From Lindgomyces ingoldianus (taxonomy: Eukaryota > Ascomycota > Dothideomycetes > Pleosporales > Lindgomycetaceae), in contig NW_022985165.1 of the NCBI RefSeq assembly GCF_010093535.1, positions 85,559 through 149,558 on the forward strand: a DNA stretch of 64,000 nt. Reading direction: 5' to 3'. Shown here piece after piece: positions 49,001-61,100 of the stretch (the stretch's first letter is position 1; each line of letters opens with the position of its first letter). Below the pieces are notes generated by a model, which was given only the letters and a program-made list of their open reading frames with translations, ran no database searches and was not told the DNA's origin. The position numbers and the translations under genes are program-made.

Positions 49001-49255
49001 TAGTTAGCATGCTATAATAACCTATACCTAGTTTATAAATAAGTAAAATAGAGCAGTAGTTACTACCTAAAAAAACAGAAACTTTAGAAATTCCCCTACT
49101 AAAAACCTAAGACAAAGGCAATAAGAGTAATAAAAGAAGAATTAGAAAAAGTATTTTATAAAAAACTTAAAAACCTACAGACTCTGCCTTTTAACAAGGA
49201 TATAAAAGAAAGCACTATAAGAGTATGTTAACTAAATGTTAGTATAAGGCTATAT
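46008..49255 (+). pseudogene. Decayed gag and 5' pol of gypsy-3
   Basis: Aligns by eye with gypsy-1 from 23860 to about 27080. Contains Gag remnants, the knuckle region near 47140-47190, and the protease and early reverse-transcriptase region after 48300. Stop-ridden throughout. Confidence 0.7.
48451..48668 (+). mobile_element. Solo LTR, 218 bp, TSD TAACC, un-mutated
   Basis: Starts TGTCGCGTATACTGAG, ends CCTCCACA, flanked by TAACC at 48446-48450 and 48669-48673. It is GC-rich with no RIP-like decay although it lies in heavily mutated gypsy-3. A GTATATAAGG box is at about 48577-48586. Upstream of that box (48465-48535) are four direct repeats of about 20 bp around GAGCCTGGGACTGGGGCTC. Confidence 0.88.
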
Positions 49256-49850
49256 TGTTACAGTCTACGGTTGGACCAGCGTAACTCCACCGGCAGTGCT
49301 CCACAATCTAGCCGAGTTGGGGCAGGACTCGTTTACGGACCAACCGGAGGAAGCGGAGGCAGCGCGGCTGCCTGCGATCACAGAAGAATGCGTTGTCTAA
49401 TAAAGAGATAGGCCACGTATTACTAGGAGCTTAAGGGAGCTCAAGGAGCTCTCCTTAGTAGGCTCCTATAGACTCCTCCTACTCCCCTTAGCATCTCTAG
49501 CACATGTATATAGTTCCCACATTAAACAACCTTTAAGAGGTGTGTTTAATGTTTAGTTTATTTATTACATAGACTAAGTAGCATTTAGCTTTCTAAAGAG
49601 CTGTAATACTATTTGTATATCTTGCACTATATATACCTCTAACCCTGTCTAACAAGGACTGTTTAACCCTGGCCTCCCTACTGCTACATATAGGGCAAAC
49701 TATAATCTAGTCATTCTACATAAGCCTTCATTAGCCTAATAGCCTGTACGTAGGACTGTACACCCTACCAGTTGGCCCCTACCTCCTGTCCTACTTCCCC
49801 CCTAAGAATATTATAAGACCTAAGTGCTTCTTAAAGCAAGGATTGTAACA
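49256..49850 (+). repeat. 5' LTR of gypsy-4
   Basis: 595 bp; its outer 150 bp are almost un-mutated (CGGACCAACCGGAGGAAGCG near 49337), the remainder progressively more TpA-rich. Confidence 0.92.
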
Positions 49851-50190
49851 TTAAACACTACCCCCTTTAAAAAGTATAGCAACCTTCTAACACAACTTAG
49901 ATTCTAACATAGCCTACGCTACGCTATTAGGATCTACAGAAGTCTCTACCTAAAGTAAAGCTATCCTAGTAGAACAAGTTAACATAATCTAGGACAACAT
50001 TAGAGAACTCTAGCAGATTAGCAATAAGGTAGGTAAGCTTTTAAAACTTAAGTAAGAGATTGCTAACTTTTACTAAAAAGTAATAAAATTATAAAACCTT
50101 TTTAAACCCCTAAGCCTCTAGGAAGCAACTAACTAAGCCTATTAGATACATAAACTATAAGTAAAGCTAGCAAAGATCTAAAACATCTTA

Positions 50191-51290
50191 ACGTACTTTA
50201 TAGGCGAGTTGCTCACACACCCGAGTCGCTTACTTTTGCCAAGACCCTACTAAACTACCCTTCCTACACTAATGCATTCCCCACAACACTACTTAGACGC
50301 GCTAAAAGAACGTTAGATACAGCTTACACTTTAAGCTTTTAAATAAGACATAAAACTTTTAAAGAAATATGCTGTAGCTATGTGCAGGGTCCTATAAAAG
50401 ACAACAAATAACTATAGCGCTAGACAACCTTTACAAGCTAATTCTACAGCTAAATTATAGAGGCTAGGCAATAAAAAGGAGCAGGTAATTATTAAGACTA
50501 TACTTAAGCTATATGCGCAAGGAATTTCCCCTTAGATAGCATTTATAGCTAATATAGCTAATTCTTTGTGCGCTAAGCGTAATCTAGGCTATGTTTGCAT
50601 AAACTAGCCTAGTACGTTTGTGAAGCGTTATTTAGAGCTTAAAGTAACATTTAAGCGTAAGTACAACTATAAGAGAGCCCTCTACAAGAGTCCTAGGGTA
50701 ATTTAGGGCAGGTTTAGCCTTGTAGAGAATATTAAAGCTAAGTATAGCATCTAGGATAATAACACGTATAACTTTAGCAAGACAGGGTTTATAATTAGCT
50801 AGATATCTTTTAACTATACTTACACTTAAAACTTTACTTTAAGCTTTAAATAACACTTTATAAACATACTAGGCTAGTTTATATAAACATAGCCTAGATT
50901 ACGCTTAGCGCGTAAAGAATTAGCTATATTAGCTATAAATGCTATCTAAGGGGAAATTCCTTGCGCATATAGCTTAAGTATAGTCTTAATAATCACCTGC
51001 TCCTTTTTATTACCTAGCCTCTGTAATTTAGCTGTAGAATTAGCTTATAAAGGTTATCTAGCGCTATAGTTATTTATTATTTTTTATAAGACTCTACACA
51101 TAGCTATAGCACATTTCTTTAAGAGTTTTATGTCTTATTTAAAAGCTTAGAGCATAAGCTGTATCTAACATTCTTTTAGCGCGTCTAAGTAGTGTTATAG
51201 GGAATGCATTAGTGTAGGAAGAGTGGTTTAGTAGGGTCTTGGCAAAAGTAAGCAACTCAGGTGTGTGAGCAACTCGCCCATGAAGTACGT
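50191..51290. mobile_element. Fold-back derivative of the Fot1/pogo-like family (A4), 1,100 bp, TSD TA
   Basis: Ends ACGTACTTTATAGGCGAG and the inverse of CGTACTTCATGGGCGAG, flanked by TA. Each half carries the same transposase N-terminal region in opposite orientation. The sequence around 50575-50680 recurs inverted at about 50810-50905, so the element is a near-palindrome with arms close to 500 bp meeting near 50800. The left arm reads GNKKEQVIIKTILKLYAQG and YNFSKTGF, typical of the helix-turn-helix and start of the catalytic domain. The catalytic remainder is absent, so it cannot encode a transposase. It is less decayed than the other copies. Confidence 0.82.
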
Positions 51291-51845
51291 TAATAGAAAA
51301 GACAAGCATTATAGCTAAAAAAGCTTTAAGACTAGCCTCTTTAAAGCCCTTTAGAGGATTATTAAAGGACCTTTAACTATTTTTTACAAGATGCTACCTT
51401 TACATGTAATATAATAAAGGAGCATTTTAGACTAACACAGAAATAATATCCTAGATAGGATTACACCTAGAAGGCCCCTCTGCAATTTAGTTCTAACCCT
51501 ATGCAGATAATTAGATAAACTTTAGGGTAAATAGTAAAGCACTTACTTCTAAAACAGAAGAGGTATTTAGCAGCATTAAAAACTTTAAAGAAGCCCTAAC
51601 AGCTATTTATAGAACTTTTAATAAAAAGAAAATTGCAGCTAACAAGTTAGACATAATAAAATAAGGAACTAGCCTAGTCTAGAACTATGCAGCACGCTTT
51701 AGAGAACAGCTGGCCATCTGCAGATAGACAGACTAGAAGGCTCTCTACCGCATGTTCTATAACAGATTAAGTAAAATAGTAAAAGATAAATTTATGCATA
51801 GTAAAAAACTAACTACTTTTAAAAACTTTATTATGTAAGTAATAA

Positions 51846-52125
51846 TGTTTGTACGCAGCAGCAGCGTTGCGGCCTAGATACAAACAATCGCGCACAAGCA
51901 GGATTATGTATCTATGTCACATAATGCTTGTGCGCGAACCTCTGTGCGCGAACATCTAAATATCCCCTTTTTCCTCTGTACAAAGAAAAGATAAGAGTAA
52001 TAGAACTAGAAACATGTTGCTCTTACCTTACCTACTTTGTACACTATGCACACTATACACTACTCTTACTCTTGCTACTTAAGTGCTTATACTATAAGTA
52101 GCTAGCTGTTAGAGCCTATTTAACA
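51846..52125 (+). repeat. 5' LTR of the copia element
   Basis: 280 bp. The outer left half is preserved (ACAATCGCGCACAAGC) and the inner right half carries TpA changes relative to its partner. Confidence 0.92.
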
Positions 52126-55100
52126 CTAATTAGTAGTTAATTTAATTAACTGTATATTAGTAAAAGTAATAATAAAGTACCTACGCCTTATAAGGTACTT
52201 TATTTTATTACTTATCTTTTAGAAAAAGTAATAATAAAGCACTTACACTTTATAAAGTACTGTATTTAGTTACTTATCCCTTAGGATAGCAGATTAATCC
52301 TTTACATTATATAGCAAGCTCTGCTACTGTATAAAGTAAAGAGGAGATAGTGTAAGACGCACACTAAAGCTACTAAAGCTGCATAACCTAGTAGCTAGAT
52401 AATAGCACATTAATCCTTTACATTACACAGCAAGCTCTGCTACTGTATAAAGTAAAAAGGAGATAGTGCAAGGCGCACACTAAAGCTATTAAAGCTGCAC
52501 AACCTAGCAGCTAGATAACAGCAGTACCTGCGTAATCTACTAGAAAAGTAATTAACTATACTATTATAATAGAATCTTATTAGCAACTAATAACTCTATG
52601 TAATAATAAGAAGAATAAGGAATAATTCTTATTATATAAATAACTTATAAAGGACATAAGGATATTAGAGGCAACACTATAGAATAAGACTAGCCTAGAG
52701 TACTAGAATAATAAGATTAACATGTTAAAAGCTCTAATAAGCTTACAGACTTAATTATATATAAGTTATATAATTACTAATCTACGCACAACAACTTAAA
52801 AGGGCGCTACTTTTTTAAGTTTATATATAAAGGATTTTAAAAAATAGACACTATAAGACTTCTTAGCACTTAGCTGCGCGTTTAAAAAGGAGCTTATATA
52901 AGTGCTAAAGGACAAGGGAATTACACTATAGCTAGGCACTAAAGGTACTTAAGCCTAGAAGCTGTATAATATAGCATAAAAAAAAGTAATTACACTAAAA
53001 AAGCTTTATACATAACCTTTATTACTGTATAAGGCTTTACACAGAAGCAGACTAAACATAATGCTGCTATTAATACTAAATGTACTAGCATTACCTGCTT
53101 CTACACCTTAGCTAGCACTACACTAATTACTGTATAAATAATACATGCCACCCTACCTAACGCCTGCTCCACACCCTTAATTGTACACACTACCGCCTAC
53201 AGTAGTGTATGCACTACTAATACCACCTGCACAATCTATACTACATTACAACCTGTATAAACTTCTACCTTAAAGGAAAATTACTAAAGAAAAACTTTTA
53301 GTAGATAAAATTATATAATTTTAAAAAGCATAAAAAAAAAATAATAACTATATAAGTTAACTATACAACATTTTTATAGATAAAATAAAAATCTTTATTA
53401 ATCTATGTTAATAGCTAGATATTTAGAAAACTTAGTATATAGACATCTTTCTAGATATCCTAAAAAGTTAGGTAAATATGTACTATATGCACAACATAGG
53501 CCCTAGACATAACTAGAAGCATTTATATAACACCTTAAGCAGTTACTTTAACACTAATGTAAACTATAGCTAGTACTAAACAAACTAGACAATAATAACC
53601 TTTATATAATGCTAATAAAAGAACTCTAATAAGAGTTTATATAAAGTTTTTAAAATAATAATTAATAAGCTTACGCTTATATAAAGGGCACTAAAAATAA
53701 AATTTTAAAAGAATGTTCTACTGCACACTGCTGTTATATAAGCCTGTTAAGGATAACTAGAACTAGAACATGCTATGTTTACTACTAAGCCTTTATGCAA
53801 AGCCTTATTTAGTAACTTATAAGCATTACTTTAAGTTACTATAGACTAAAGGGTAAACTAATACCTCTAGAAACTGCCTAATGCATACTACATAGACTAC
53901 TAATACAACTCTACATAACAAGAAGAAAGCTTCCCTCTACGCAGAAAAAAATAATGTAGAAGATTTCTATTTAGGTTTAGGCCACAATCTAGAGACAACT
54001 GCACATAGATAAAGAAGTGCTTTGTCTACTATAAAGAAAGATGTTAGTTATTAAACTACCCTTATAATAACTATACGCAAGCAAAAAACTAGTACATTAC
54101 CTTATATAAAGATTTCTATAATAAGACTTTATTATATAAAGCTATTACTTTGTACATCTAAGACTTTAAAAGTTACTTTAAGAAAGAGAATAATTTGCAT
54201 AATGCAGAGAAAATAAAATAAAAGAGTAAGAATGCTAAGAAAGCTGTTAACTACTTTACCTCTACTGCCTATCTACACTATGCAACAGAAGAGGACATCT
54301 ATAGCATTAAACCTAAAAAATATGCTAAGCAGTTTATCCTTAATAACTAATACTGTATAGTATACTAAGGTAAACTATAGAACACAGGCGTAGCAAAGAT
54401 CTCTACTATTAGTAAGTTCTAACTTAAGGCGTATATATAAGAGAACTTATGTATAGAAATTAATTAAATACTTAGCTAAACAGATATTAGCTTTAAAGGC
54501 TAGACACTAAAGGGATTAATTAGTACTATATAAATCTAGAACTTAATTAGTCTAGTTACATACTACATTCTAAAGACTCTAACACTATTCCTGCTATTGC
54601 TAGCAGATGCTAACTAACTTAGAGTATACTTTAATAATGTTTTAAATGTTATTATATATAAAGATAAAACTACTATCCTTATTATATAAAAATAAAAACA
54701 CTTTTTTTTTAATGTTAGTAAGAAAAAATCTATGTTTTTCTTTACTAAATTAGAACTTTACTGCCTTTACTACTAATTTAGACACCCTTGCATAGAGAAA
54801 CTCTAGAAGATGCTAACTAGCGCTAGCTACAACGTTAATGCTGCAGTGCTAGAAGAGATTAAGAAGTTCTGCTACCTCTGCTAATTATATAACTAGGCCC
54901 TATAAAGATTTAAGTTTATAATTAAAAATAACACCTACTTTAACTATAAAGTTATTATTAATGTTATATAAATTAATAATAAAGATGTCCTACATGTTAT
55001 TAATGTAGACATATTATTTTAGGCTGCTACATTTCTAAAATCTATGTCTACACAAGATACCTAGAATGCACTGTGCAAATGCTAGATTAACACCTATTAA

Positions 55101-57879
55101 AGACCTCTAAACTACATTATGTATAACCCTAGTATAAACTTTACTTTAAAAGATTTTTAAGCTTATGTAAAGATTATAGGAGCTATATATAAGCAGATGC
55201 CTGTAGAAGCATATTAGGCAGTTAAAAAAGTTAAGCGCACACATATACCTCTCTAATAAGCGTTTAACATCTTAAAAACTAAGCTAGGTAACTGTATAGA
55301 TAATAAGGCTATCCTGCAGATAGCAGTTAAGGCTCTAAATAACATAGCTAGCCTACACAGTCTAGTACCTACGCTGCTAGTCTTTAGGGCATACCTAAGA
55401 ATTAACCTAGACTTTTTACTATTACTAGACATTATTACACAAGTAAGCGCAGTATAAAAGGCAATAAAAATACTTTAAAAAGACTATGTAAAAGTAAACA
55501 TTAATTATGTAATTAACACTTATAATAGCCTTATAACACATAAAGTTTTTAACTTCCCCCTTAGCTTAGAGATTATAGCATAGAGAGAGAAGAAAGGCTA
55601 GACTAGCCTATACAAGATTAAGAGTATTAAAAGGAGAGACATTATTATTAAAAGAAAGAATAGCCTACTAAAGCTCTAATATACACAGGTTAAACTATAC
55701 TATAAAGAAAAAAAAAAAGACAACCTACCTACAACAAATAACCTAGATAAACTAATCCCTATATAAAGGGATCCTTTAAAGAAGAGGAAGAGAGAACAGC
55801 CTTATAAGAATATTATAAAGGCAGAACTAGAGCTTACTATAGACTAAGCCCCTTAGAATAGCAATGCTGCACTAGTGCAAAGAGAAGATATAGATACTAG
55901 GAGAAGTAAAAGGCAAAGAAAACCTGCATAAAGTCTAGACTAGGTATTTCTAACCTAGAAGAAGAAGAATAATTAGGCCTTATTTATTAAGCTTTATATA
56001 AACAGTGTAATTACTACACTTAAAGAACTATTTAAGAAATTAGACTATATAGAGATAAACACTCTAATTACTAACAGCACTTTTAAAGTTATAGCGTATA
56101 ACTTAATAAGGCATAAAAGTTAGATTTTTAACCTCTGCCTTATATAAGAAGTAAAAGGCAAAACAACCTAACTATATAAGAAATTCTGCCTAGTGTTTAC
56201 TAGCTACTTAGATAAAAAGAAAAAAGAAATCTTTACCTAGTTACTAACTATCTAGAGGATAAGCTAGAGACTACTTCTAGCTATAGAAGTAAGCCTAAGA
56301 GCTATGTATAAAATGCATTTTAAACTATGTAATATTACATAAGTATACATCTAATTAATAGATAAGCTTATGCGCACGCTGTACGCAAAGCTACTAAAGG
56401 AGATGCGCTAGAGCTTTCTACTAAATATAATACTCTAGGTTGTACAACTCTTATATAAAGCTGCTAAATTAGGACTGTATTAGTTTAAGACATACTATAA
56501 CTACTATAAAAAAAAGCTGCGCATGCACATCTTTTTATATAACCTCTATCTTTTAATTACTAATAAAAAAGAGCACACTTTTAGTATTACTAGCCTATAA
56601 ACAGACAACACTTTAAGCATTATAATAAAGGATTTTACATAAAGAGAAGAGAAAAAACTGCAGAAGGTAAAGTTTTATGTAAAAAGTAAAACTATTCTAG
56701 CAGAGAAGCAACTTATTAAGTTTAATAGTAAAAGGATTAAACTTACACATAACATAGTAGTTCTTACTTAAAAGAGATAAGTAAGCTACCTTTATATAAT
56801 TAACCTAGAGGACAAGAATGCTGCATAATAATATGTTAAGCAACATGTAAAAGAGGCATATATTACATCTATGTGTTAACTAGAGGTAGCATTTAACCTC
56901 TTTATTACTGCATAAACTACAGACTTTTTGTATAATAATATTAACACACTTAACACATAAATCTAATAGCAGATAGACAACAGTAAGTGTGGTCTTACCT
57001 TCCTACTATTATAGCTTAATTATGTAAAGCTGTTTATCTTTATAGATAGATTATTTACTAATAACAGGGACCTTAGCTTACAGCTAAGATTCTTAATTAT
57101 ATTAGGTAATAAAGACTGTACAGAGTAAAGCAACTGCTTTAAAATACTAGGTAACATTATACACTAGAATTCTACTAAGTGTAAAAGAGTAACTAGAAGT
57201 GTCCTTACTAGTAAACTATATAAAATAGTTAAAAGGTTTAATAATGTAATTACTTTTAGTATAACTCTACAGTAAATTATATAAACGCTTAAACTGCTAC
57301 TAATCCTAGTAGTAATCTACATAGATTTAAGGTCTCTGTATAATTACCTTGTTAAGCTAGGCACTACTAGTAAAAAGTAACTTATAATTAACATTATGTT
57401 ACTCTGCAAATTATACAAGAAAAGGGAAATTGCTAAGATAAGGTAGATTAATAGTAAAGACAACCTAGCAGATGCATGTACAAAGAAAACACTAAACTAG
57501 GCTCTTTAATTATTAGTCCTAACTAACCGCCTCTCTGTCTAGATAGAAGCATCTGTGGACTGGCTAGATCCTGTGCGCAAAGATGCCCTAGACTAACTAG
57601 ACTAACAACGCCTTTGTATAAGGCCTATTTCTCTTTGTTTTTTTTTTTTTTGTATTGCAAGCGCACAAAGGCTAGACAACAATAGCCTAAAACGCTCTAC
57701 ACTATTTATAAAGCTATCCACATAGCGCAACTAGCCTATCTTAACATACAGCATTACTAAGGCAAGTCCTAACAAATAAGGTGGAGTAAAGGCAGAACGT
57801 AATTAGATAGACCTACACAGACAGAAGGGAGGTAACGCGTACAGAAGGCAACTCTTTAGACAAAAAGAAAAGTTGCTAG
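52126..57879 (+). pseudogene. Decayed copia polyprotein
   Basis: Readable near the 3' end: RT-like stretches about 56270-56800 (FKTYYNYYKKKLRMHIF, then TDNTLS where T-D-D-T is expected) and RNase H about 57030-57500. The latter has STKCKRVTRSVL, DLRSLYNYLVKLGTT and NLADACTKKTL, the familiar C-terminal copia pattern. Upstream gag, protease and integrase are present by position but too mutated to delimit. Stops are at positions expected for Gln and Trp. Confidence 0.8.
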
Positions 57880-58159
57880 TGTCTGTACGCAGCAGCAGCG
57901 TTGCGGCCTAGATACAAATAATTGCACACAAGCAGGATTACGTATCTATGTCACATAATGCTTGTGCGCAAACCTTTGTGCGCGAACATCTAGATATCCC
58001 CCTTTTCTTTTGTACAGAGAAAAGACAAGAGCAATAGAACTAGAAACATGTTGCCCTTACCTTACCTACCTTGTACGCTGTGCACACTGTACACCACTCT
58101 TACTCTTGCTACTCAAGTGCTTATACTATAAGCAGCTAGCTGTTAGAGCCTATTTAACA
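57880..58159 (+). repeat. 3' LTR of the copia element
   Basis: 280 bp. Mutated at its inner left part (AAATAATTGCACAC) and preserved at its outer right part (CTTGTACGCTGTGCACACTG near 58070). Confidence 0.92.
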
Positions 58160-58164
58160 AATAA

Positions 58165-61100
58165 CCTATAACAACTGTTATAAGAAGCGTAAAAGAGAAA
58201 AGAAATGTAAAGAAACTCTTTAGAGACTAGAGTTTGTTCCTAAGAAAAAAAAGCTTCTGCAATATAATAGGGAACTAATAGACCTTAGTCACGTAAAGCA
58301 CACACAGAGCCCCCCTTTTAAGAAGAGCTAAGTTCTAGGATGTGATAGGCCGCCCCTAACAAAGGAATAACAAAAGTGGCTAAAAGACAAGGCCTGCCTA
58401 AACTGTAGAAAAGTAGGACATTTTTGCTAAAACTGCCTAGACTTCTAGAAGGGGGAGAATAAAGATACTACTGCAATAATAAAAGCTATTACTGCTAAAT
58501 ACAGCCTTATAGATAAGGAAATATTAGAAAGATTAGACAACAGACTTTACTAGTAATACAAAGAAAACTATTCTTTAAATAACTGCCTTAAAGCGTATTA
58601 GAAAGTAGTTATTTAAAACTTTAGCAGCCTTAATATAGTGTTGTAGGACCTTATAATCTTTAAGAGATACAGAGAAGAAACTTAGATCTAAGGATATATT
58701 ATAAATGTCTAAAAAGGAGAAGAACAGTTCCCCCTTTAAGACTAGACCCCTAGCACTTTAGCAAAAAAGCTCTCCTAACAGTTTTAGAAATGCAAATGCT
58801 AGAAGTGTAGTCTATAACATAACCACCTAAGTTGTTGCATAGTTATGCTTTACTAGATAAATATTAGCAACAACTACCTTACATTTAATATTATACAATA
58901 AATAGCTAAAGTTAAGTATAATATTATAGATAAAGAAAAACAGTAGTAATTTTTTATTAAAATTAGAGATTAGAAACTAGAAGGACTAAGCAGACCTGCT
59001 AGGTTTAAAGTCCTAAAGCTAGCACCTAGGAAGTCTAAAACGCTGCTTCCTAGCCTTGTAATTAGCAAAAAGGCTTTAGTAATGCAACAGAGCTATAGTT
59101 AGTGCGCGCTCTGTAAAAATAAAAACTATAGCACTAATAATTACTAATAGAAAGAACACCCTGTTTAGATTGTACAAACGCAGGAATACCTATAGTAGAC
59201 TTAGGAGAGCCCCCTTAACATGTTACACAGACCTAATAATTGTCTATACCTCTAGTACTAATATACACAATAGTATTGCATTAAGCATTAGAATAATAAG
59301 CATAGAACAGGCTAGTAGCCTACATAGAAGAAGAACTACAACAGTTGCCTATAGCAAGGGACAGCCTTAGCCTGCAAAACTATAAACTGCTACACCTGTT
59401 AAACAGCTCCCCTACATAAAAAGAAGGGGTAGGCAGCGTGTAAAGAACAAGATAACTGCAGATTTTACTATTTCTAGTAGAAAGTAGTAAGAAAAGAAGA
59501 CTACTTAACGTTACATTACCTAGTTAAAGATTATAAATGTAAAGCAGTTAACTACTGTAATTAAAAACATTAAATCTATATAAAAAAAAAAGATAAGTTT
59601 AGTAATAACTTATAGAATATTAATCTCTACTCTTTTCTAAATAAAGAAGTTAAACATAATATATTAGCAATAATTGCAGTAGGACAAGGGGCAGAACATA
59701 GCCTAACTACCACCTTTACGTATAAAGAATAGCCTAGGCTAGCCCTTATAGACAGTAGATGCACCTTTACTGTAATAAACAAAGATTAAGTAGATAAGTA
59801 AGGCATACTATTCTACATAAAGAAAAACTTGTTTAAGGTAACCCTTACTAATGCATTATTAATTAAGTACAGCAGAGAATAAATTAACCTAGAAACTTAT
59901 AAAAAAAACCTTAAAACCCTAAACATAAGTAATTAGAGGTTTATAAACATACTTAAGCTAAAAGGTAAATATAATATAATTCTAAAATATAACTAGCTTA
60001 GAACACATAATCTTGCAATTAATTAAAGAACTATAACTATAAAAACTTTTAATAACTACACACACATAACCTAGTTAGCATGCTATAATAATAAATGCCT
60101 AGTCTATAAATAAGTAAAGCAGGGTAGCAGTTACTACTCTAAGAAAGGAAAACTTTAAAAATTTCCTTACTAAAAGCTAGAAGCCTAGGCAATAAAAATA
60201 ATAAAAGAAAAACTTAAAAAAGGTCTCTTATAAAGAGATTAAGAAGGATAAGAATATAGAATAGATTAGTGTTGTCTAAATCTAAGAAAAAGGCTACATC
60301 CTGCCTAAGTACAAAGACTATAAGGATATGTTTAAGACACTAGAGGACCCTAGAGAACTACTACTACATTAGCCTTAGAATTACGCTATTAACTTAATAA
60401 AAAATTACAACCTAAAAACGCATAAGCTTTGCCCCTTAACTAGGGTATAAAAAAAGGCCTTATAAGAATATGTTAATAGAATGTTAGCATAAAGCTACAT
60501 CTAAGAAAGCCACAGCTCTGTAGCTTTAGCTGTAGTCTTTATAAAAAAGAAAAGAGAAAAAATCTAAGTCTGTTAGGACTATAGAACTCTAAATAATAAC
60601 ATAATTTAAGATTAATTTCCTTTACTAATTATACAGAATATTATAAACTAATTAAAAGGAACTTAGTACTTTACAAAGTTTAATGTACAAGATAGATTTA
60701 ATAAAATAAGAATATAGAAAGGAGATAAGTAGCTTACAGCATTTAGAACCTTATAAAGACTCTATAAACTACTAGTAATACTGTTTAGCCTAATAAACGC
60801 CTTAGTAATGTTTTAGTAAATTATTAATACAGCCTTTAACTTATACTTTAATGTCTTTACTCTAGTGTATCTAGACAACATCCTTATCTATTTAAAAGAC
60901 ACCCTAGAAGACTACATATAGAAGGTATAAAAGATTTTAGAATAGCTTAGAAAGTATAGACTCTATCTACAGCTCTTTAAATGCAAATTCTATGTTACTA
61001 AAATAAAATACTTAGGATTTATAATTAATAAAGAAGAAATAAAGATTAACTTAGCTAAAGTATAAAAGGTACTTAAATAGCTAGAACTTATAACAGTTAA

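Larger units (their letters stand above)
45407..49255 (+). mobile_element. Ty3/gypsy copy gypsy-3, 5' part only
   Basis: 5' LTR at 45407-46007 (601 bp), then gag and the first part of pol, homologous to gypsy-1. The sequence stops in the reverse-transcriptase region (AGGCTATAT at 49247-49255) where the LTR of gypsy-4 begins. The rest of this copy should lie beyond base 64,000 after gypsy-4 ends. A 218-bp solo LTR interrupts it at 48451. Its LTR diverges from gypsy-1 by indels as well as transitions, so it looks like an older or different subfamily. Confidence 0.85.
51846..58159 (+). mobile_element. Complete Ty1/copia LTR retrotransposon, 6,314 bp, TSD AATAA
   Basis: Two 280-bp LTRs (51846-52125 and 57880-58159) start TG and end TTTAACA, flanked by AATAA at 51841-51845 and 58160-58164. 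The interrupted gag sequence of gypsy-4 resumes exactly at the right flank. Coding remnants run on the plus strand and follow copia order, ending in RT and RNase H next to the 3' LTR. Inactive through RIP-like stops. Confidence 0.93.

Noticed and set aside
50187..51294. piggyBac-type insertion with TTAA target duplication
   Set aside because: TTAA flanks this copy, but the copy at 42966-44830 has only TA in common at its flanks. TA with ACGTAC ends explains all copies.
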